A program made the translations under genes and the position numbers. Below the pieces are notes generated by a model. It was not told the origin of the DNA. It was given only the letters and a program-made list of their open reading frames with translations, and made no database searches. DNA of 48,543 nucleotides, taken from the NCBI RefSeq assembly GCF_900110065.1, contig NZ_FOCI01000023.1, positions 1 to 48,543 on the forward strand, read 5' to 3'. The DNA comes from Loktanella fryxellensis. Its GTDB lineage: Bacteria; Pseudomonadota; Alphaproteobacteria; Rhodobacterales; Rhodobacteraceae. This document shows, piece after piece, positions 34,563-45,017 of this stretch. Positions within the stretch are counted from its first letter, which is position 1; each line of letters begins with the position of its first letter.

Positions 34563-35939
34563 TCAGAAGAAGTCGATCGAGACCTGCAGCAGGCGCTCGA
34601 CCTCTGGCACGTCCTGAGCCATGGCGAAGATGACGACGATGTCGCCTTCCTCGATCCGGGTTTCACCGGTCGGCTTGACCATGCCGCCGGGCTTCAGCAC
34701 GCCGCCGACCAGCGCACCTTCGGGAAAGGCCACGTCGCGGATCTTTTGCCCGGCCAGCGGCGACGTGCCCAGCACCTGCGCCTCCAGCAACTCCGCCTCG
34801 GCGTCGCCGATGGAATAGACCTCACGCACGCGGCCATGGCGGACGTGGCGCAGGATCGAGCTGACGGTGGTGGAGCGCGGGTTGATGTAGGCATCGATGG
34901 CCAGCGGCCCCATCAGCGGGATCAGCGTGGGATCGTTGACCAGACAGATCGCCATGCGACAGCCCATCTCCTTGGCGCGGACGGCGGCCAGCAGGTTCGT
35001 CTTGTCGTCGTCGGTCACGGCCAGCACCGCGTCGGCAGAGGTGATCCCCGCCTCGTCCAGCAGCGCGCTGTCCAGACCGTCGCCGTTCAGAACGATGGTC
35101 CGGTCCAGCATGTCGGCGGCCTCCTCGGCCACGACGCGCGATTTTTCGATCATGCGCACGCGCAGGCGGTCGGTCCGCTGTTCCAGCGCCAGCGCCACGG
35201 CACGCCCGACGTTGCCGCCGCCGATGATGACGATGCGCTCCTGCCGGGTTTGTGCCTTGCCGAAGATTTCCAGCGTACGCGGCACGTCGTCGGTGTGGGT
35301 GAAGACATAGGCGTCGTCACCGGCGAAAAGCTGATCCTTGGCCGTGGGGACGAACAGCCGCCCCGCCCGCCTAATGCCCACCACGACCGCCCGCAGGGTC
35401 GAGAACAGGTCCGTCAACTGCCGCAGCGGCGTGTTCACCACGGGACAGTCCGCCGCGATGTTCAGGCCCATCAGCATGCCCCGCCCGTCGAGGAAGCTTT
35501 CCGTATCGAATGCCGTGGGGGAGGCCAGCCGCTGCAGGGCCGCATTCGCCACCTCGCGTTCGGGACTGATCACCACGTCGATGGGCAAGTGATCGCGGGC
35601 GAACAGTTCGCTGTAGGCGGACGCGAGGTAGGTCTGCGCGCGCAGTCGGGCGATCTTGCGGCGGATGCCGAAGACGGAATGGGCGACCTGACAGGTCACC
35701 ATGTTCACTTCGTCCGAATAGGTGGCTGCGATGATCATGTCCGCATCCCGCGCGCCCGCGCGTTCGAGGATGTCGGGGTAGCTCGCGAAGCCGGAGATAC
35801 CCTGCACGTCAAGGACATCGGTCGCCCGGCGCACCAGATCGGGATCGCTGTCCACCACGGTCACGTCGTTGTTCTCGCGCGACAGATGGCGCGCGATCTG
35901 CCAGCCGACCTGACCTGCCCCGCAGATGATGACCTTCAT
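34563..35939 (-). CDS. trkA: Trk potassium transporter regulatory subunit TrkA
   Basis: 458-residue cytoplasmic protein with two tandem RCK domains that bind NAD(H)/ATP and gate TrkH. The first Rossmann motif is MKVIICGAGQVGWQIARHLS with DPDLVRRATDVLDVQGISG. The second is RIVIIGGGNVGRAVALALEQ with VLNGDGLDSALLDEAGI. The RCK_C parts follow each (about residues 140-225 and 370-455). The start at 35939 was chosen for the canonical MKVIICGAGQVG; an upstream in-frame extension does not look like the family. It follows ntrX by 79 bp and probably belongs to the same long transcript. Confidence 0.96.
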   Translation of the reverse strand: MKVIICGAGQVGWQIARHLSRENNDVTVVDSDPDLVRRATDVLDVQGISGFASYPDILERAGARDADMIIAATYSDEVNMVTCQVAHSVFGIRRKIARLRAQTYLASAYSELFARDHLPIDVVISPEREVANAALQRLASPTAFDTESFLDGRGMLMGLNIAADCPVVNTPLRQLTDLFSTLRAVVVGIRRAGRLFVPTAKDQLFAGDDAYVFTHTDDVPRTLEIFGKAQTRQERIVIIGGGNVGRAVALALEQRTDRLRVRMIEKSRVVAEEAADMLDRTIVLNGDGLDSALLDEAGITSADAVLAVTDDDKTNLLAAVRAKEMGCRMAICLVNDPTLIPLMGPLAIDAYINPRSTTVSSILRHVRHGRVREVYSIGDAEAELLEAQVLGTSPLAGQKIRDVAFPEGALVGGVLKPGGMVKPTGETRIEEGDIVVIFAMAQDVPEVERLLQVSIDFF

Positions 35940-36018
35940 GGGCGCCGCTCCCGTCCGTGTTGGCCCCTCGTGACAGAGGCAGGGTGAGGCGTCAATTCCG
36001 CCGCCACGGGGGCAGCAC

Positions 36019-37419
36019 TCAGCTTTCCTCTTCCAGATAGGCGATCCGCGCACCGGCCTTGTTCGCCGTGGCGACGCCCAGCGACTTCAGCTTGCGGTGC
36101 AACGCACTGCGTTCCATGCCGACGAAGGACGCGGTGCGGCTGATGTTGCCGCCAAAACGGTTGATCTGCGTCAGCAGGTATTCCCGCTCGAACAGCTCGC
36201 GCGCCTCGCGCAGCGGCAGGGTGGCAAGGCCCCCCGACAGCACGATGCGCCCGTCGCCTGCGGGGGCCTCCTCGGATGAGGGCAGTTCACGGGCACTGAT
36301 CGGCCCCTGCGCGTCGCCGAGGATCAACACGCGTTCCACCACGTTCTTGAGCTGGCGTACGTTGCCGGGCCACAGCATGGTCTGCAGCAAGGCACGGGCA
36401 TCCTCGGCCAGATCGCGCAGCGGCAGGCCCTGCGTGCGGTTCAGCATGGCGATGAAATGCGCGGCCAGCACGGGGATATCCTCGCGCCGCTCCTCGAGGC
36501 TGGGGACGGGGATCGGCACCACGTTCAGACGGTGGAACAGCTCCTGACGGAACCGCCCGGCAGCGATCTCGGCGGCCAGATCGCGGTTGGTGGACGACAC
36601 GAAGCGCAGATCGACCTGAACCTTTTCCGTACCGCCGACACGCTGGAACGACTGGTCGACCAGCACGCGCAGCATCTTGGTCTGGGTGCCCAGCGGCATG
36701 TCGGCCACCTCGTCCAGATAGACGACGCCGCCATGCGCCTGTTCCAGCAGCCCTTTTTCCACGCCGCGACCCGGGGTTTCGCGGCCGAACAGCAGCTCTT
36801 CCATCCGGTCGGGCGCGACGCTGGCCGAGTTCACGGTGACGAAGGGCGCTTTCGAGCGTCCCGAGTGGGCGTGGATATAGCGGGCGGCGATTTCCTTGCC
36901 TGACCCGGCGGGGCCGGACAGCATCACGCGGCCATTCGACTTCGTCACCTTGTCCAGCTGCGCCTTGAGCGACCGGAACGCGGCGCTGTCGCCCAGCATC
37001 TCGGCAGGGATCGCATCGCCGCGCTTCAGCTCGACGTTCTCGCGGCGCAGGCGGCTGGTTTCCATCGCGCGCCGGATCACCACCATCAACTGATCGATGT
37101 TGAACGGCTTCTCGATGAAGTCGTAGGCGCCCTGCTTGATCGCGGCCACCGCGATCTCGATGTTGCCATGGCCCGAGATGATGACGACCGGAATGTCCGG
37201 GTGGTCGCGCTTCACGGTCTTGAGGATGTCGATCCCGTCCATCCCGCTGTCCTTCAGCCAGATGTCGAGGATCATCAACGCGGGCTTCTGCTTGGCGATC
37301 GCGGCCATGCATTGTTCCGAATTCGCGGCGAGCCGCGTCTCGAACCCTTCGTCCTGCAGGATGTCGCCGATCAGTTCGCGGATGTCGCGTTCGTCGTCGG
37401 TAATCAGAATGTCGCCCAT
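36019..37419 (-). CDS. ntrX: Nitrogen assimilation response regulator NtrX
   Basis: 466-residue response regulator paired with the sensor NtrY. The receiver domain has Asp52 in MILDIWLKDSG and Lys in IEKPFNI. The AAA+ domain has Walker A SGPAGSGKE and Walker B VVYLDEVADMP. The C-terminal Fis-type HTH reads NISRTASFVGMERSALHRKL. The loop that in sigma-54 activators reads GAFTGA is GRETPGRGVE here, so this protein probably does not activate sigma-54 RNA polymerase in the standard way. The start at 37419 gives MGDILITDDERDIR. It lies 10 bp after ntrY. NtrYX controls nitrogen and redox-linked genes in related bacteria. Confidence 0.95.
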   Translation of the reverse strand: MGDILITDDERDIRELIGDILQDEGFETRLAANSEQCMAAIAKQKPALMILDIWLKDSGMDGIDILKTVKRDHPDIPVVIISGHGNIEIAVAAIKQGAYDFIEKPFNIDQLMVVIRRAMETSRLRRENVELKRGDAIPAEMLGDSAAFRSLKAQLDKVTKSNGRVMLSGPAGSGKEIAARYIHAHSGRSKAPFVTVNSASVAPDRMEELLFGRETPGRGVEKGLLEQAHGGVVYLDEVADMPLGTQTKMLRVLVDQSFQRVGGTEKVQVDLRFVSSTNRDLAAEIAAGRFRQELFHRLNVVPIPVPSLEERREDIPVLAAHFIAMLNRTQGLPLRDLAEDARALLQTMLWPGNVRQLKNVVERVLILGDAQGPISARELPSSEEAPAGDGRIVLSGGLATLPLREARELFEREYLLTQINRFGGNISRTASFVGMERSALHRKLKSLGVATANKAGARIAYLEEES

Positions 37420-37429
37420 GTCGCACACC

Positions 37430-39661
37430 TCATGCTGGTATCTTGTTGGCCACCGCCCCGACCGGGGACAGTGGCAGCCGGATGACGGCACAGGCGCCAC
37501 GGCGGCCGGTGTCGTCGAAAGGGGTGGCATCCGTCAGTGACAGGGTGCCGCCATGTTCTTCGATGATCTTGCGCACGATGGGCAGGCCGAGGCCGGTGCC
37601 CTTGTCGCGGGTCGTCACGTAGGGCTCGAACAGCCGTGCGCGGTCCTCCGGCAGGCCGATGCCGTTGTCGGCCACGGTGATCTGCGCCTGCAGCGCGGTG
37701 CGGGTCAGGCCGATGCGGATCTGCGGGTCGGCGACAGGCGCACCGTCACGTTCCACAAGCGATTCAATCGCTTCGCCCGCGTTCTTGATCAGATTGTTCA
37801 ACGCCTGACCGATCATCGTCTCGTCCACGTCGGCCAGAACCGGCCCGCCGTCCGGCAGATCGAGCGTGATCGCGACGCCGGGCTGACCCGCCTCTTGCAA
37901 CGTCACGGCGTCGCGCAGCAGCGTGACCAGATCGCCCCGCGCCAGTTGCGGTTCGGGCATCCGCGCGAACTTGGAAAACTCGTCCACGATCCGACGCAGG
38001 TCGTTGGTCTGGCGCACGATCACGTCGGTCATCTGGTCCAGCTTGGCGCTGTCGCTGACCTCGGCGGAAAACTTGCGCTTGATCCGTTCCGCCGACAGCT
38101 GGATCGGTGTCAGCGGGTTCTTGATCTCGTGCGCAATGCGCCGGGCCACGTCGCCCCACGCCGCCATCCGCTGTGCGCTGACCAGATCCGTCACGTCGTC
38201 GAAGGCCACGACATAGCCATCCAGCGTGCCGCGCGGCCCGTTGCGCAACGCCATGCGAACCAGCAGGCTTTCCTGCGTGCCGCCCCGCACGAGGTTGATC
38301 TGTTCCTGCACCACCGCGCGGTTTTCGCGCCGCAGGCGGTCGAACAGCGGTCCGAACTCCGGCACAGCGACCGCCAGCGACTGCGCCCCGGGCCCAGCCT
38401 CCACGTCCAGCAGGCGTGCCGCGGACGGGTTGTGGAATGCGATGCGGCCATCGGCATCCAGTCCGACCACGCCGGAAGTCACAGAGCTCAGCACCGAATC
38501 GAACAGCCGGTTGCTGTCCATCAATTCGGTGCGCTGATCCTTCAGTTGGCGTGTCATCTGGTTGAAATAGTGGCCCAGCTGGCTGATTTCGTCGTCGCCG
38601 TCGTCCTCGATCACGCGCACGTCCAGATCGCCGGCACCGACCCGTTGCGACGCCGTCACCAGCCGCCCGACGGGGCGCGACAGCCGTTCGGCGAACTGCA
38701 AACCCAGCCATGTGGCGGCCAGGATCAGGATCAGCGCGAACCCAAGATAGAGGAATCCAAACTGGAACAGCAGCTGTCCCCGGTCCCGCTCCAGTTGTTC
38801 GTACAGCGCCACGGTTTCCTGCGTATCATCCAGCAGCGACAGGATCTGGCCGTCTACCGCGCGGGTGACATAGAGGTAGCGGTCCTGAAAGCTGGGAAGC
38901 GGCAGCAGGGCGCGGAATTCGTTGTTGGCGCCATCCTCGATCAGGTGGCCGCCATTGGCGGTGGCGGCGGTGAAATCTGCGGCGGTCGGGCGTTCGTAAT
39001 TGAAATCATAGGACCGCGCGCCGCGCGTCATGATGTTGCCGCTGCCGTCGATGAAGAACACCTCCGACAAACCGCGGTCGAGCTGGTTTTGCACCGCGCC
39101 GATGGCCTGCCGCACGTCACCATCGTTCATGAAGAAGTTGGCCTGTCTTTCCGTATCAAGATAGGCTGCCAAGGCATTGGCATCGCGCAGCAATTCCGAA
39201 CGCTCCTCGCCATCGTAGGCCTGCGCGGTGGTCAGCGACGTGCCCAGCACGTTCTGCACCCGTTCGGAAAACCAGCCTTCGAAGCCGAGGTTGATCGACA
39301 GCACCGCAAAGATCGCGACCAGCACCGTGGGGATCAACGCCAGCGCCACGAAAACGCCGGTCAGCCGCAAGTGCAGACGCGATCCGGCGGACTGGTTGCG
39401 CCGCGCCACGATCAGGACCGCGACGCGCTGGATCACCAGCCCCGCCACGATCATCACATAGACAAGATCGGCCAACAGGATCAGCCGCAACAGGGGCGAG
39501 GACGAGCCACGGTCCAACGGCCCGCCGAGGATCAGGAAGGTCATCATGGTCAGCACGGGGCCGAGCACGACCAGACCGACGGTCAGCGCATTCTGGACGG
39601 CACGACGCCGCCGCCAGCGGGCCAGCCGCTGGAAATCCATACCCAGTAGGGAACGCTGCAC
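37430..39661 (-). CDS. ntrY: Sensor histidine kinase NtrY
   Basis: 743-residue membrane sensor kinase. Three N-terminal helices (LTVGLVVLGPVLTMMTFLIL, LILLADLVYVMIVAGLVI, GVFVALALIPTVLVAIFAVL) are followed by a large periplasmic region. A fourth helix (FLYLGFALILILAATWLGL), a HAMP region and a PAS-like domain (VTSGVVGLDADGRIAFHNPS) come next. The HisKA domain has the phosphorylated His at about residue 511 in [14 protein letters not shown]. The ATPase domain has NLIKNAGEAIE, ADNGIGLP and DKGTGLGLPIV. The longest start is GTG at 39661 with GGGCGAGG upstream; the ATG at 39640 (MDFQRLARW) is an alternative. It is followed by ntrX after 10 bp. Confidence 0.94.
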   Translation of the reverse strand: MQRSLLGMDFQRLARWRRRRAVQNALTVGLVVLGPVLTMMTFLILGGPLDRGSSSPLLRLILLADLVYVMIVAGLVIQRVAVLIVARRNQSAGSRLHLRLTGVFVALALIPTVLVAIFAVLSINLGFEGWFSERVQNVLGTSLTTAQAYDGEERSELLRDANALAAYLDTERQANFFMNDGDVRQAIGAVQNQLDRGLSEVFFIDGSGNIMTRGARSYDFNYERPTAADFTAATANGGHLIEDGANNEFRALLPLPSFQDRYLYVTRAVDGQILSLLDDTQETVALYEQLERDRGQLLFQFGFLYLGFALILILAATWLGLQFAERLSRPVGRLVTASQRVGAGDLDVRVIEDDGDDEISQLGHYFNQMTRQLKDQRTELMDSNRLFDSVLSSVTSGVVGLDADGRIAFHNPSAARLLDVEAGPGAQSLAVAVPEFGPLFDRLRRENRAVVQEQINLVRGGTQESLLVRMALRNGPRGTLDGYVVAFDDVTDLVSAQRMAAWGDVARRIAHEIKNPLTPIQLSAERIKRKFSAEVSDSAKLDQMTDVIVRQTNDLRRIVDEFSKFARMPEPQLARGDLVTLLRDAVTLQEAGQPGVAITLDLPDGGPVLADVDETMIGQALNNLIKNAGEAIESLVERDGAPVADPQIRIGLTRTALQAQITVADNGIGLPEDRARLFEPYVTTRDKGTGLGLPIVRKIIEEHGGTLSLTDATPFDDTGRRGACAVIRLPLSPVGAVANKIPA

Positions 39662-39766
39662 GCGCCTCGCCCTGTCACATGGGCGGGTGTGACCCCGCCG
39701 TTACCGCCGTTATTATGTGGTCCTGCCGCGGGAACGTATCCGTGGGGCCACGTTTATGTTGCCCTT

Positions 39767-41140
39767 TTACATCAACTTGCGGCGGCGTGTCACGCGGATA
39801 TCGAGGTCGGTGATCTTCTTTCTGAGGGTGTTGCGGTTGATTCCCAGCAGATCGGCGCATTTCGCCTGATTGCCGCCGGTGGCGTCCAGCGCGATCTCGA
39901 TCAGGGGCGCCTCCACCTCGCGCAGGATGCGGTTGTACAGGCCCGGCGGCGGCAGCGCACCGCCGTGCAGATCGAAGTAGCGTTGCAGGTGACGCGCCAC
40001 GGACACCGACAGCTTGTCGCCCTCGCCGCCGCCGCGCAGGGGTTCCATCGCGGGCTGGTTGCCAAGAACGCCATCCACCTCGGCACGGGTGATTTCGTCG
40101 CTGCCGGCGGTGAACACGAGCCGCCGCACGGTGTTTTCCAGCTGCCGCACGTTGCCCGGCCAACTGTAGGCGCGCACCATGTCCATCGCACCCGGCGACA
40201 TGCGCCGGAGGACGCCGCCGTCACGCTCTGCCGCTTGCAGGAAATGTTCGGTCAGCAACGGGATGTCGTCCACACGCTCGCGCAGGGCGGGCACGGCGAT
40301 GGTGACGCCAGAGAGGCGATAGAACAGATCGTCACGGAACTGGTCCTGTTCCATCAGAACCCCGAGGTTGCCCTGACTGGTCGCCATGATGCGGGGCGCG
40401 TTGTCGCCCAGCGTATCCAGCAACCGCACGATGCGCGCCTGTGCGGTGGCGTCCAGATCGCCCACCTCGTCGAACAGGATGGTCCCGCCCTTGGCCCGCG
40501 ACAGGATCGCGCCTGCCCCGTCCACATGGCCCAGATCCGCGGCAGAGGCCGTGACGAAAGGCAGCGACCGGCGGTCGGAAAAGTCGTGCACCGCCCGCGC
40601 GATCAGGGACTTGCCGGTCCCGCTTTCGCCGGTGACCAGCACCGGCAGCGCGGTGTTCATCACCCGTGCCACAAGCCGGTACAGCGTCTGCATCGCGGGC
40701 GTCCGGCCCACCAGCGGCAGGTCCGAACTGGCCTCTGACCGCTCGGCCGGGGTCCGGGGTGTGGCGCCGGCGTGGCGCTTGACCTCCAGCGCGCGGGCGG
40801 CGCGTTTCATCAGATCCGGCAGGTCGAAGGGTTTTGGAAGATAGTCATAGGCATCGGCCTCGGCCGCCTGGATGGCCGTCATGATCGTGTTCTGCGCGGA
40901 AATCACGATCACCGGCAGACCGGGCCGCGCCTTGGCGATCAGGGGCAGCTGTTCCAGCCCGTTGCCGTCCGGCATGATGACGTCCGAGATCACCAGATCG
41001 CCCTTGCCCTCGTCCACCCAGCGCATCAGCGTGACAAGGCTGGACGTCGCGTGGACCTTGCAGCCCGCCCGCGTCAGGGCCTGCGTCAGCACCGTGCGGA
41101 TCGTGCGGTCGTCATCGGCAACCAGAACCGTTCCATCCAT
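39767..41140 (-). CDS. ntrC: Nitrogen regulator NtrC, GAFTGA-less Rhodobacter type
   Basis: 457-residue response regulator for nitrogen limitation. The receiver domain has Asp53 ([12 protein letters not shown]) and Lys103. The AAA+ domain has Walker A GESGTGKS (171-178) and Walker B ILFDEV (221-226). The C-terminal Fis HTH reads [20 protein letters not shown]. The stretch before Walker B is [19 protein letters not shown], so the sigma-54 contact loop GAFTGA is missing. This is the known feature of Rhodobacter capsulatus NtrC, which activates sigma-70 RNA polymerase. The start overlaps the ntrB stop (ATGA, 41138-41142). NtrY follows after 105 bp, a gap that may carry an extra promoter. Confidence 0.95.
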   Translation of the reverse strand: MDGTVLVADDDRTIRTVLTQALTRAGCKVHATSSLVTLMRWVDEGKGDLVISDVIMPDGNGLEQLPLIAKARPGLPVIVISAQNTIMTAIQAAEADAYDYLPKPFDLPDLMKRAARALEVKRHAGATPRTPAERSEASSDLPLVGRTPAMQTLYRLVARVMNTALPVLVTGESGTGKSLIARAVHDFSDRRSLPFVTASAADLGHVDGAGAILSRAKGGTILFDEVGDLDATAQARIVRLLDTLGDNAPRIMATSQGNLGVLMEQDQFRDDLFYRLSGVTIAVPALRERVDDIPLLTEHFLQAAERDGGVLRRMSPGAMDMVRAYSWPGNVRQLENTVRRLVFTAGSDEITRAEVDGVLGNQPAMEPLRGGGEGDKLSVSVARHLQRYFDLHGGALPPPGLYNRILREVEAPLIEIALDATGGNQAKCADLLGINRNTLRKKITDLDIRVTRRRKLM

Positions 41141-42213
41141 CAGTCTTCTCCGTCGTCATTGGGGTCGGCCTGCGGCAGTGACAGGCGGAATACGGTGCGT
41201 CCGGGGACTGAATCCACGGTGATCCAGCCGCCGCCGTCGTGCATCAGCTTGCTGACAAGGGCGAGGCCGAGGCCCGTCCCGTTCTCGCGCCCGGACACGA
41301 AGGGCTCGAACACGTCGGCGGCGATGTCGGGCGGCAGACCGGGGCCATCGTCGATCACCTCGATCTGCAGCGGCAGCCGGGCGTGCGTGCCATCGCCCTG
41401 CAACACCCGCAGGCTCGCGTCATAGAAGGTGCGCAGGCGGATCGTGCCGCCCGGCCCGCCCGCCTCTGCCGCGTTCTTGAGCAGGTTGAGGAACACCTGC
41501 TGCAACTGGTCGGCGTCGGCCATCGCGCGCGGCAGAGAAGGATCGTAATCGGTCAGAAACATCATGTGCGCACCGAAGCCCACGCTCGCGGATTGCCGCG
41601 CGCGGTCGAGCGTGTCGTGCAGGTTGATCGAGCGGCGTAGCGGCGGGCGCAGGTTGCCGAATTGTTCGACCTGCTCCAGCAGCTTCACGATGCGGCGCGA
41701 TTCGACCACGATCAGGTCCGTCAGCTCCTGATCCTGCGGCTCCAGCCCCATGGACAAAAGCTGCGCCGCCCCGGTGATGCCTGCCAGCGGGTTCTTGATC
41801 TCGTGGGCCAGCATTTCGGCCATGCCGATGGCGGACCGGGCGGCCTTGCCCGACATGGCGTTCTGGTTCAGGCGGCTGACGATCTGCTGCGGGCTGATCA
41901 TCATGATCGTCACCCGGTCGCGACCCTGCAGGGGGGCGAACTGGATGTTGCAGTGTTGCGGCGCGCGCATGCCGGACCCGACATCGACGTCGTTGATGAA
42001 AAGCGACGTACGCTTGGCCCGCGCCCGTTCGAACGCAACCTCGAGCGGCGCGTCGATCAGCACCTTCTCCCAGACCACCTCGCCCACCAGCGACCGAGCG
42101 GACAGGTTCAAGAAGCTTTCCGCAGCAGGATTGGATTGCAGGATCACGTCGTCGGCATCCAGCAGCAGCGCAGGCACCGGCAAGGACGACCACAGGGCTT
42201 CGTCGGCGATCAT
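41140..42213 (-). CDS. ntrB: Nitrogen sensor histidine kinase NtrB
   Basis: 357-residue soluble sensor kinase that phosphorylates NtrC when nitrogen is scarce, normally under control of PII protein. An N-terminal PAS domain ([20 protein letters not shown]) precedes the HisKA domain with His137 in [13 protein letters not shown]. The ATPase domain shows [22 protein letters not shown] and [14 protein letters not shown]. There are no membrane helices, as expected for NtrB. The start at 42213 overlaps the dusB stop (ATGA), showing the classic nifR3-ntrB coupling. The reading frame stays open upstream inside dusB but does not encode kinase sequence there. Confidence 0.95.
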   Translation of the reverse strand: MIADEALWSSLPVPALLLDADDVILQSNPAAESFLNLSARSLVGEVVWEKVLIDAPLEVAFERARAKRTSLFINDVDVGSGMRAPQHCNIQFAPLQGRDRVTIMMISPQQIVSRLNQNAMSGKAARSAIGMAEMLAHEIKNPLAGITGAAQLLSMGLEPQDQELTDLIVVESRRIVKLLEQVEQFGNLRPPLRRSINLHDTLDRARQSASVGFGAHMMFLTDYDPSLPRAMADADQLQQVFLNLLKNAAEAGGPGGTIRLRTFYDASLRVLQGDGTHARLPLQIEVIDDGPGLPPDIAADVFEPFVSGRENGTGLGLALVSKLMHDGGGWITVDSVPGRTVFRLSLPQADPNDDGED

Positions 42214-43205
42214 GCGGCGGTCCTCAGATCGGGTGCGAATCCTGCGAGTGCGTCCGGCAGCAGGGCCAGCACATAGGCGGGATCGGTGGCGGTCAGCACG
42301 GCCTGCCGCAGCGTGGTCGGTGCGGTAGCGGTGTCCATGTACCAGCCCAGATGCTTGCGCGCGACGCGGGCGCCAAGCGTCTTGCCGTAAAACGCGAGCA
42401 TCGCCTCGTAATGCGTTGCAACCATGCTGGAAAAGGCGTGACCCACAGGCACCTGCGGCGCGGGCGTGCCGTAGAGGTCGGCGCAGACCTGCGCCAGCAG
42501 CCACGGACGGCCCTGCGCGCCGCGCCCGATCATCACGCCAGCGGCGCCCGATTGCGCCAGAGCGCTGCGGGCCGTGGCAGCATCCACGATGTCGCCGTTG
42601 GCGATCACCGGGATCGTCACCGCATCGCGCACGGCGCGGATCGCGGCCCAGTCGGCGGACCCCTTGTAGAACTGGCAGCGGGTGCGCCCGTGGATCGTGA
42701 CCAGCGCGATGCCCGCACCTTCGGCGCGGCGCGCCACGTCGGCGGCGTTCAGGCAGGTGTCGTCCCAGCCCAACCGCGTCTTGAGCGTCACAGGCACATC
42801 GACGGCGTTCACCACAGCCTCGATCAGGCGCAGGGCATGGTCCGGCGTGCGCAGCAACGCCGACCCGGACAGCCCGCCCGTCACCTTCTTGGCTGGGCAG
42901 CCCATGTTGATGTCGATGACGGCTGCGCCGTTGTCTGCGACCATGCGCGCCGCCTCGGCCATCCAGTGCGCGTCGCGTCCCGCCACTTGCACCGCCGTCG
43001 CCCGCTGGTCGAAGCCTAGCTCGGCCCGGTCGCGGACCGAGGGCTTCGCCTGCACCATGTCCTGCGAGGCGACCATTTCGGACACCACCCAGCCTGCGCC
43101 AAAGCGCGCGACCAACTGCCGGAACGGCAGGTCCGTGATGCCCGCCAGCGGGGCCAGCGCCACAGGCGGCGTCGGGAGGACCCATGAGGTTGCCGTCAAA
43201 TTCAT
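42210..43205 (-). CDS. dusB: tRNA-dihydrouridine synthase DusB (NifR3)
   Basis: 331-residue flavoenzyme reducing uridines of tRNA to dihydrouridine with NADPH. It has the TIM-barrel start LAPLAGITDLPFRQLVARFG and the catalytic cysteine region DINMGCPAKKVTGG. VTLKTRLGWDD, VTIHGRTRCQFYKGSADW and the FMN phosphate site GVMIGRGAQGRPWLL follow. It is the first gene of the ntr operon, formerly called nifR3 in Rhodobacter. The promoter for the operon should be in the 187-bp gap shared with divergent ispDF. The length is normal. Confidence 0.96.
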   Translation of the reverse strand: MNLTATSWVLPTPPVALAPLAGITDLPFRQLVARFGAGWVVSEMVASQDMVQAKPSVRDRAELGFDQRATAVQVAGRDAHWMAEAARMVADNGAAVIDINMGCPAKKVTGGLSGSALLRTPDHALRLIEAVVNAVDVPVTLKTRLGWDDTCLNAADVARRAEGAGIALVTIHGRTRCQFYKGSADWAAIRAVRDAVTIPVIANGDIVDAATARSALAQSGAAGVMIGRGAQGRPWLLAQVCADLYGTPAPQVPVGHAFSSMVATHYEAMLAFYGKTLGARVARKHLGWYMDTATAPTTLRQAVLTATDPAYVLALLPDALAGFAPDLRTAA

Positions 43206-43392
43206 CTTTTGCCTAAAGGCTGTGCGTCATCCCTTGGCGTATCCCGAAGTGGCCGTCCTGACAACGCGGCGTGTCCGCGCCGGGCCGGAATCCGCGCCCG
43301 ATGCCTAATTAACAGGCAGCAGCCAGCGGATTGCGCAGCGATTGGCGGGTCGCTAGTCAGATACCACCACCCCTGCGTAAAGGACCGCTCCT
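43206..43392. promoter_or_regulatory. Divergent promoter region of dusB-ntr and ispDF
   Basis: 187 bases without a gene, flanked by two divergent operons, so at least two promoters are expected. AAAGGA lies 12 bases before the ispDF ATG. A short AT-rich patch (CCTAATTAACAGG, 43303-43315) is the only promoter-like feature I can point to. Confidence 0.35.
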
Positions 43393-44526
43393 ATGACCCG
43401 TACCGCCGCACTTATCGTCGCCGCCGGTCGCGGCCTGCGCGCGGGGGGTGGAGAGCCGAAGCAGTGGCGCGATCTGGCCGGCCAGTCCGTGCTGGCCCGC
43501 AGCATCGCGGCCTTCGCGGATCATCCGGCCATCGACGCCATCGTGCTGGTGCTGCACGCGGACGATCTGCACCGCTGGACCGATCCCGGCATCCGGGTGG
43601 TGACAGGTGGCGACACGCGGCAGGCGTCGGTCCTTGCGGGGCTGGCGCAGGTTGAGGCCGACCGCGTGCTGATCCACGACGCCGCCCGCCCGCTGGTCAG
43701 TGTCGCCGTGATCGACCGGGTGATCGCCGCCCTCGACACGGCACCGGGGGCCGCACCCGCACTGCCCGTCAACGATGCCCTGTGGCGCGGCGACGACCAC
43801 GTCACCGGTGTGGCGGACCGCACCGGGCTGTGGCGCGCACAGACGCCGCAGGGGTTCCTCACGGCGGCCATCCGCGCGGCGCATCTGGCGCATCCGGCAC
43901 CCGCCACCGACGACGTGGCGGTCGCCCGTGCCGCAGGGCTGGACGTTGCCATCGTCGCAGGCGATGACGATAACCTCAAGATCACGACCGCCGGCGATTT
44001 CACGCGGGCGGAACGCCTGCTGGCGGCGCAGGGAAAGGATCACACCATGGATGTCAGGCTTGGCAACGGATACGACGTGCACCGCTTTGGCCCCGGCGAC
44101 CACGTGATGCTGTGCGGTGTCGCTGTGCCGCATCCGCGCGGTCTTAACGGGCATTCAGACGCGGACGTCGGCATGCATGCGATTACCGACGCGGTCTATG
44201 GCGCGCTGGCGCAGGGCGACATCGGCGTCCACTTCCCTCCGTCGGACCCGCAGTGGAAGGGCGCGGAGAGCCGCATCTTCCTGCGCCACGCGGTGGATCT
44301 GGCGACGCAGATGGGGTTCCGGATCGCCAACGTCGACTGCACGCTGGTCTGCGAACACCCCAAGGTCGGCCCGCACCAGGCGGCCATGCGCGCCGCCCTG
44401 TCCGACATCATGGGCGTGGCGGCCGACCGCATCAGCGTCAAGGCGACCACCTCCGAACGCCTCGGCTTCACGGGGCGCGAAGAGGGCATCGCCGCCCTCG
44501 CGACCGCAACGTTGGTGGCATCATGA
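43393..44526 (+). CDS. ispDF: Bifunctional isoprenoid enzyme IspDF
   Basis: 377-residue fusion of two MEP-pathway enzymes. Residues 1 to about 215 are IspD, 2-C-methyl-D-erythritol 4-phosphate cytidylyltransferase, with [20 protein letters not shown] and [12 protein letters not shown]. Residues from about 219 are IspF, 2-C-methyl-D-erythritol 2,4-cyclodiphosphate synthase, with [21 protein letters not shown], and [13 protein letters not shown] near the end. The fusion is the normal state in many alphaproteobacteria. AAAGGA precedes the ATG. The stop overlaps pgpA (ATGA 44523-44526). Confidence 0.96.
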   Translation: MTRTAALIVAAGRGLRAGGGEPKQWRDLAGQSVLARSIAAFADHPAIDAIVLVLHADDLHRWTDPGIRVVTGGDTRQASVLAGLAQVEADRVLIHDAARPLVSVAVIDRVIAALDTAPGAAPALPVNDALWRGDDHVTGVADRTGLWRAQTPQGFLTAAIRAAHLAHPAPATDDVAVARAAGLDVAIVAGDDDNLKITTAGDFTRAERLLAAQGKDHTMDVRLGNGYDVHRFGPGDHVMLCGVAVPHPRGLNGHSDADVGMHAITDAVYGALAQGDIGVHFPPSDPQWKGAESRIFLRHAVDLATQMGFRIANVDCTLVCEHPKVGPHQAAMRAALSDIMGVAADRISVKATTSERLGFTGREEGIAALATATLVAS

Positions 44527-45017
44527 CACGGCTCATCGCGACGTTCTTCTATGTCGGCCACCTGCGGCCTGCGCCCGGCACGTGGGGGTCGCTGGCGGCC
44601 CTGCCACTGGGGTTGGGGCTGATGATCCTTGGTGGCCCTGCCCTGCTGATCGCGGCGACGCTCGCGCTGCTGGCCTTGGGATGGTGGGCGGTCAAGGCCG
44701 AGACACGTGCCAGTGGCACAGAGGATCCGTCCGAGATCGTGGTGGACGAGGTCGTGGGCCAGTGGATTGCCCTGTGGCCCATCGCCATCGGGGCCGCGCA
44801 TGTCGGGGCCGCCTATACCGCGCTGTGGCCGGGCTGGGTCGCGGCGTTTCTGCTGTTCCGGCTGTTCGACGTGACGAAATGGGGTCCCGTAGGCTGGGCC
44901 GACCGCCGCCACGATGCGGGCGGCTTGATGCTGGACGACGTGATCGCGGGCCTGATGGCTGCGGTGGGCGTCGTGCTGCTGGCCGCCATCGCGCACCTGC
45001 CGGTTATCCTGCGATGA
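44523..45017 (+). CDS. pgpA: Phosphatidylglycerophosphatase A
   Basis: 164-residue membrane phosphatase that makes phosphatidylglycerol from phosphatidylglycerophosphate. It has [20 protein letters not shown], the acidic motif [17 protein letters not shown] and the C-terminal [18 protein letters not shown] with [11 protein letters not shown]. Four hydrophobic segments are visible. The ATG overlaps the ispDF stop, and its own stop overlaps the next gene's start (45014-45017), so the three genes are probably translated together. Confidence 0.95.
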   Translation: MTRLIATFFYVGHLRPAPGTWGSLAALPLGLGLMILGGPALLIAATLALLALGWWAVKAETRASGTEDPSEIVVDEVVGQWIALWPIAIGAAHVGAAYTALWPGWVAAFLLFRLFDVTKWGPVGWADRRHDAGGLMLDDVIAGLMAAVGVVLLAAIAHLPVILR

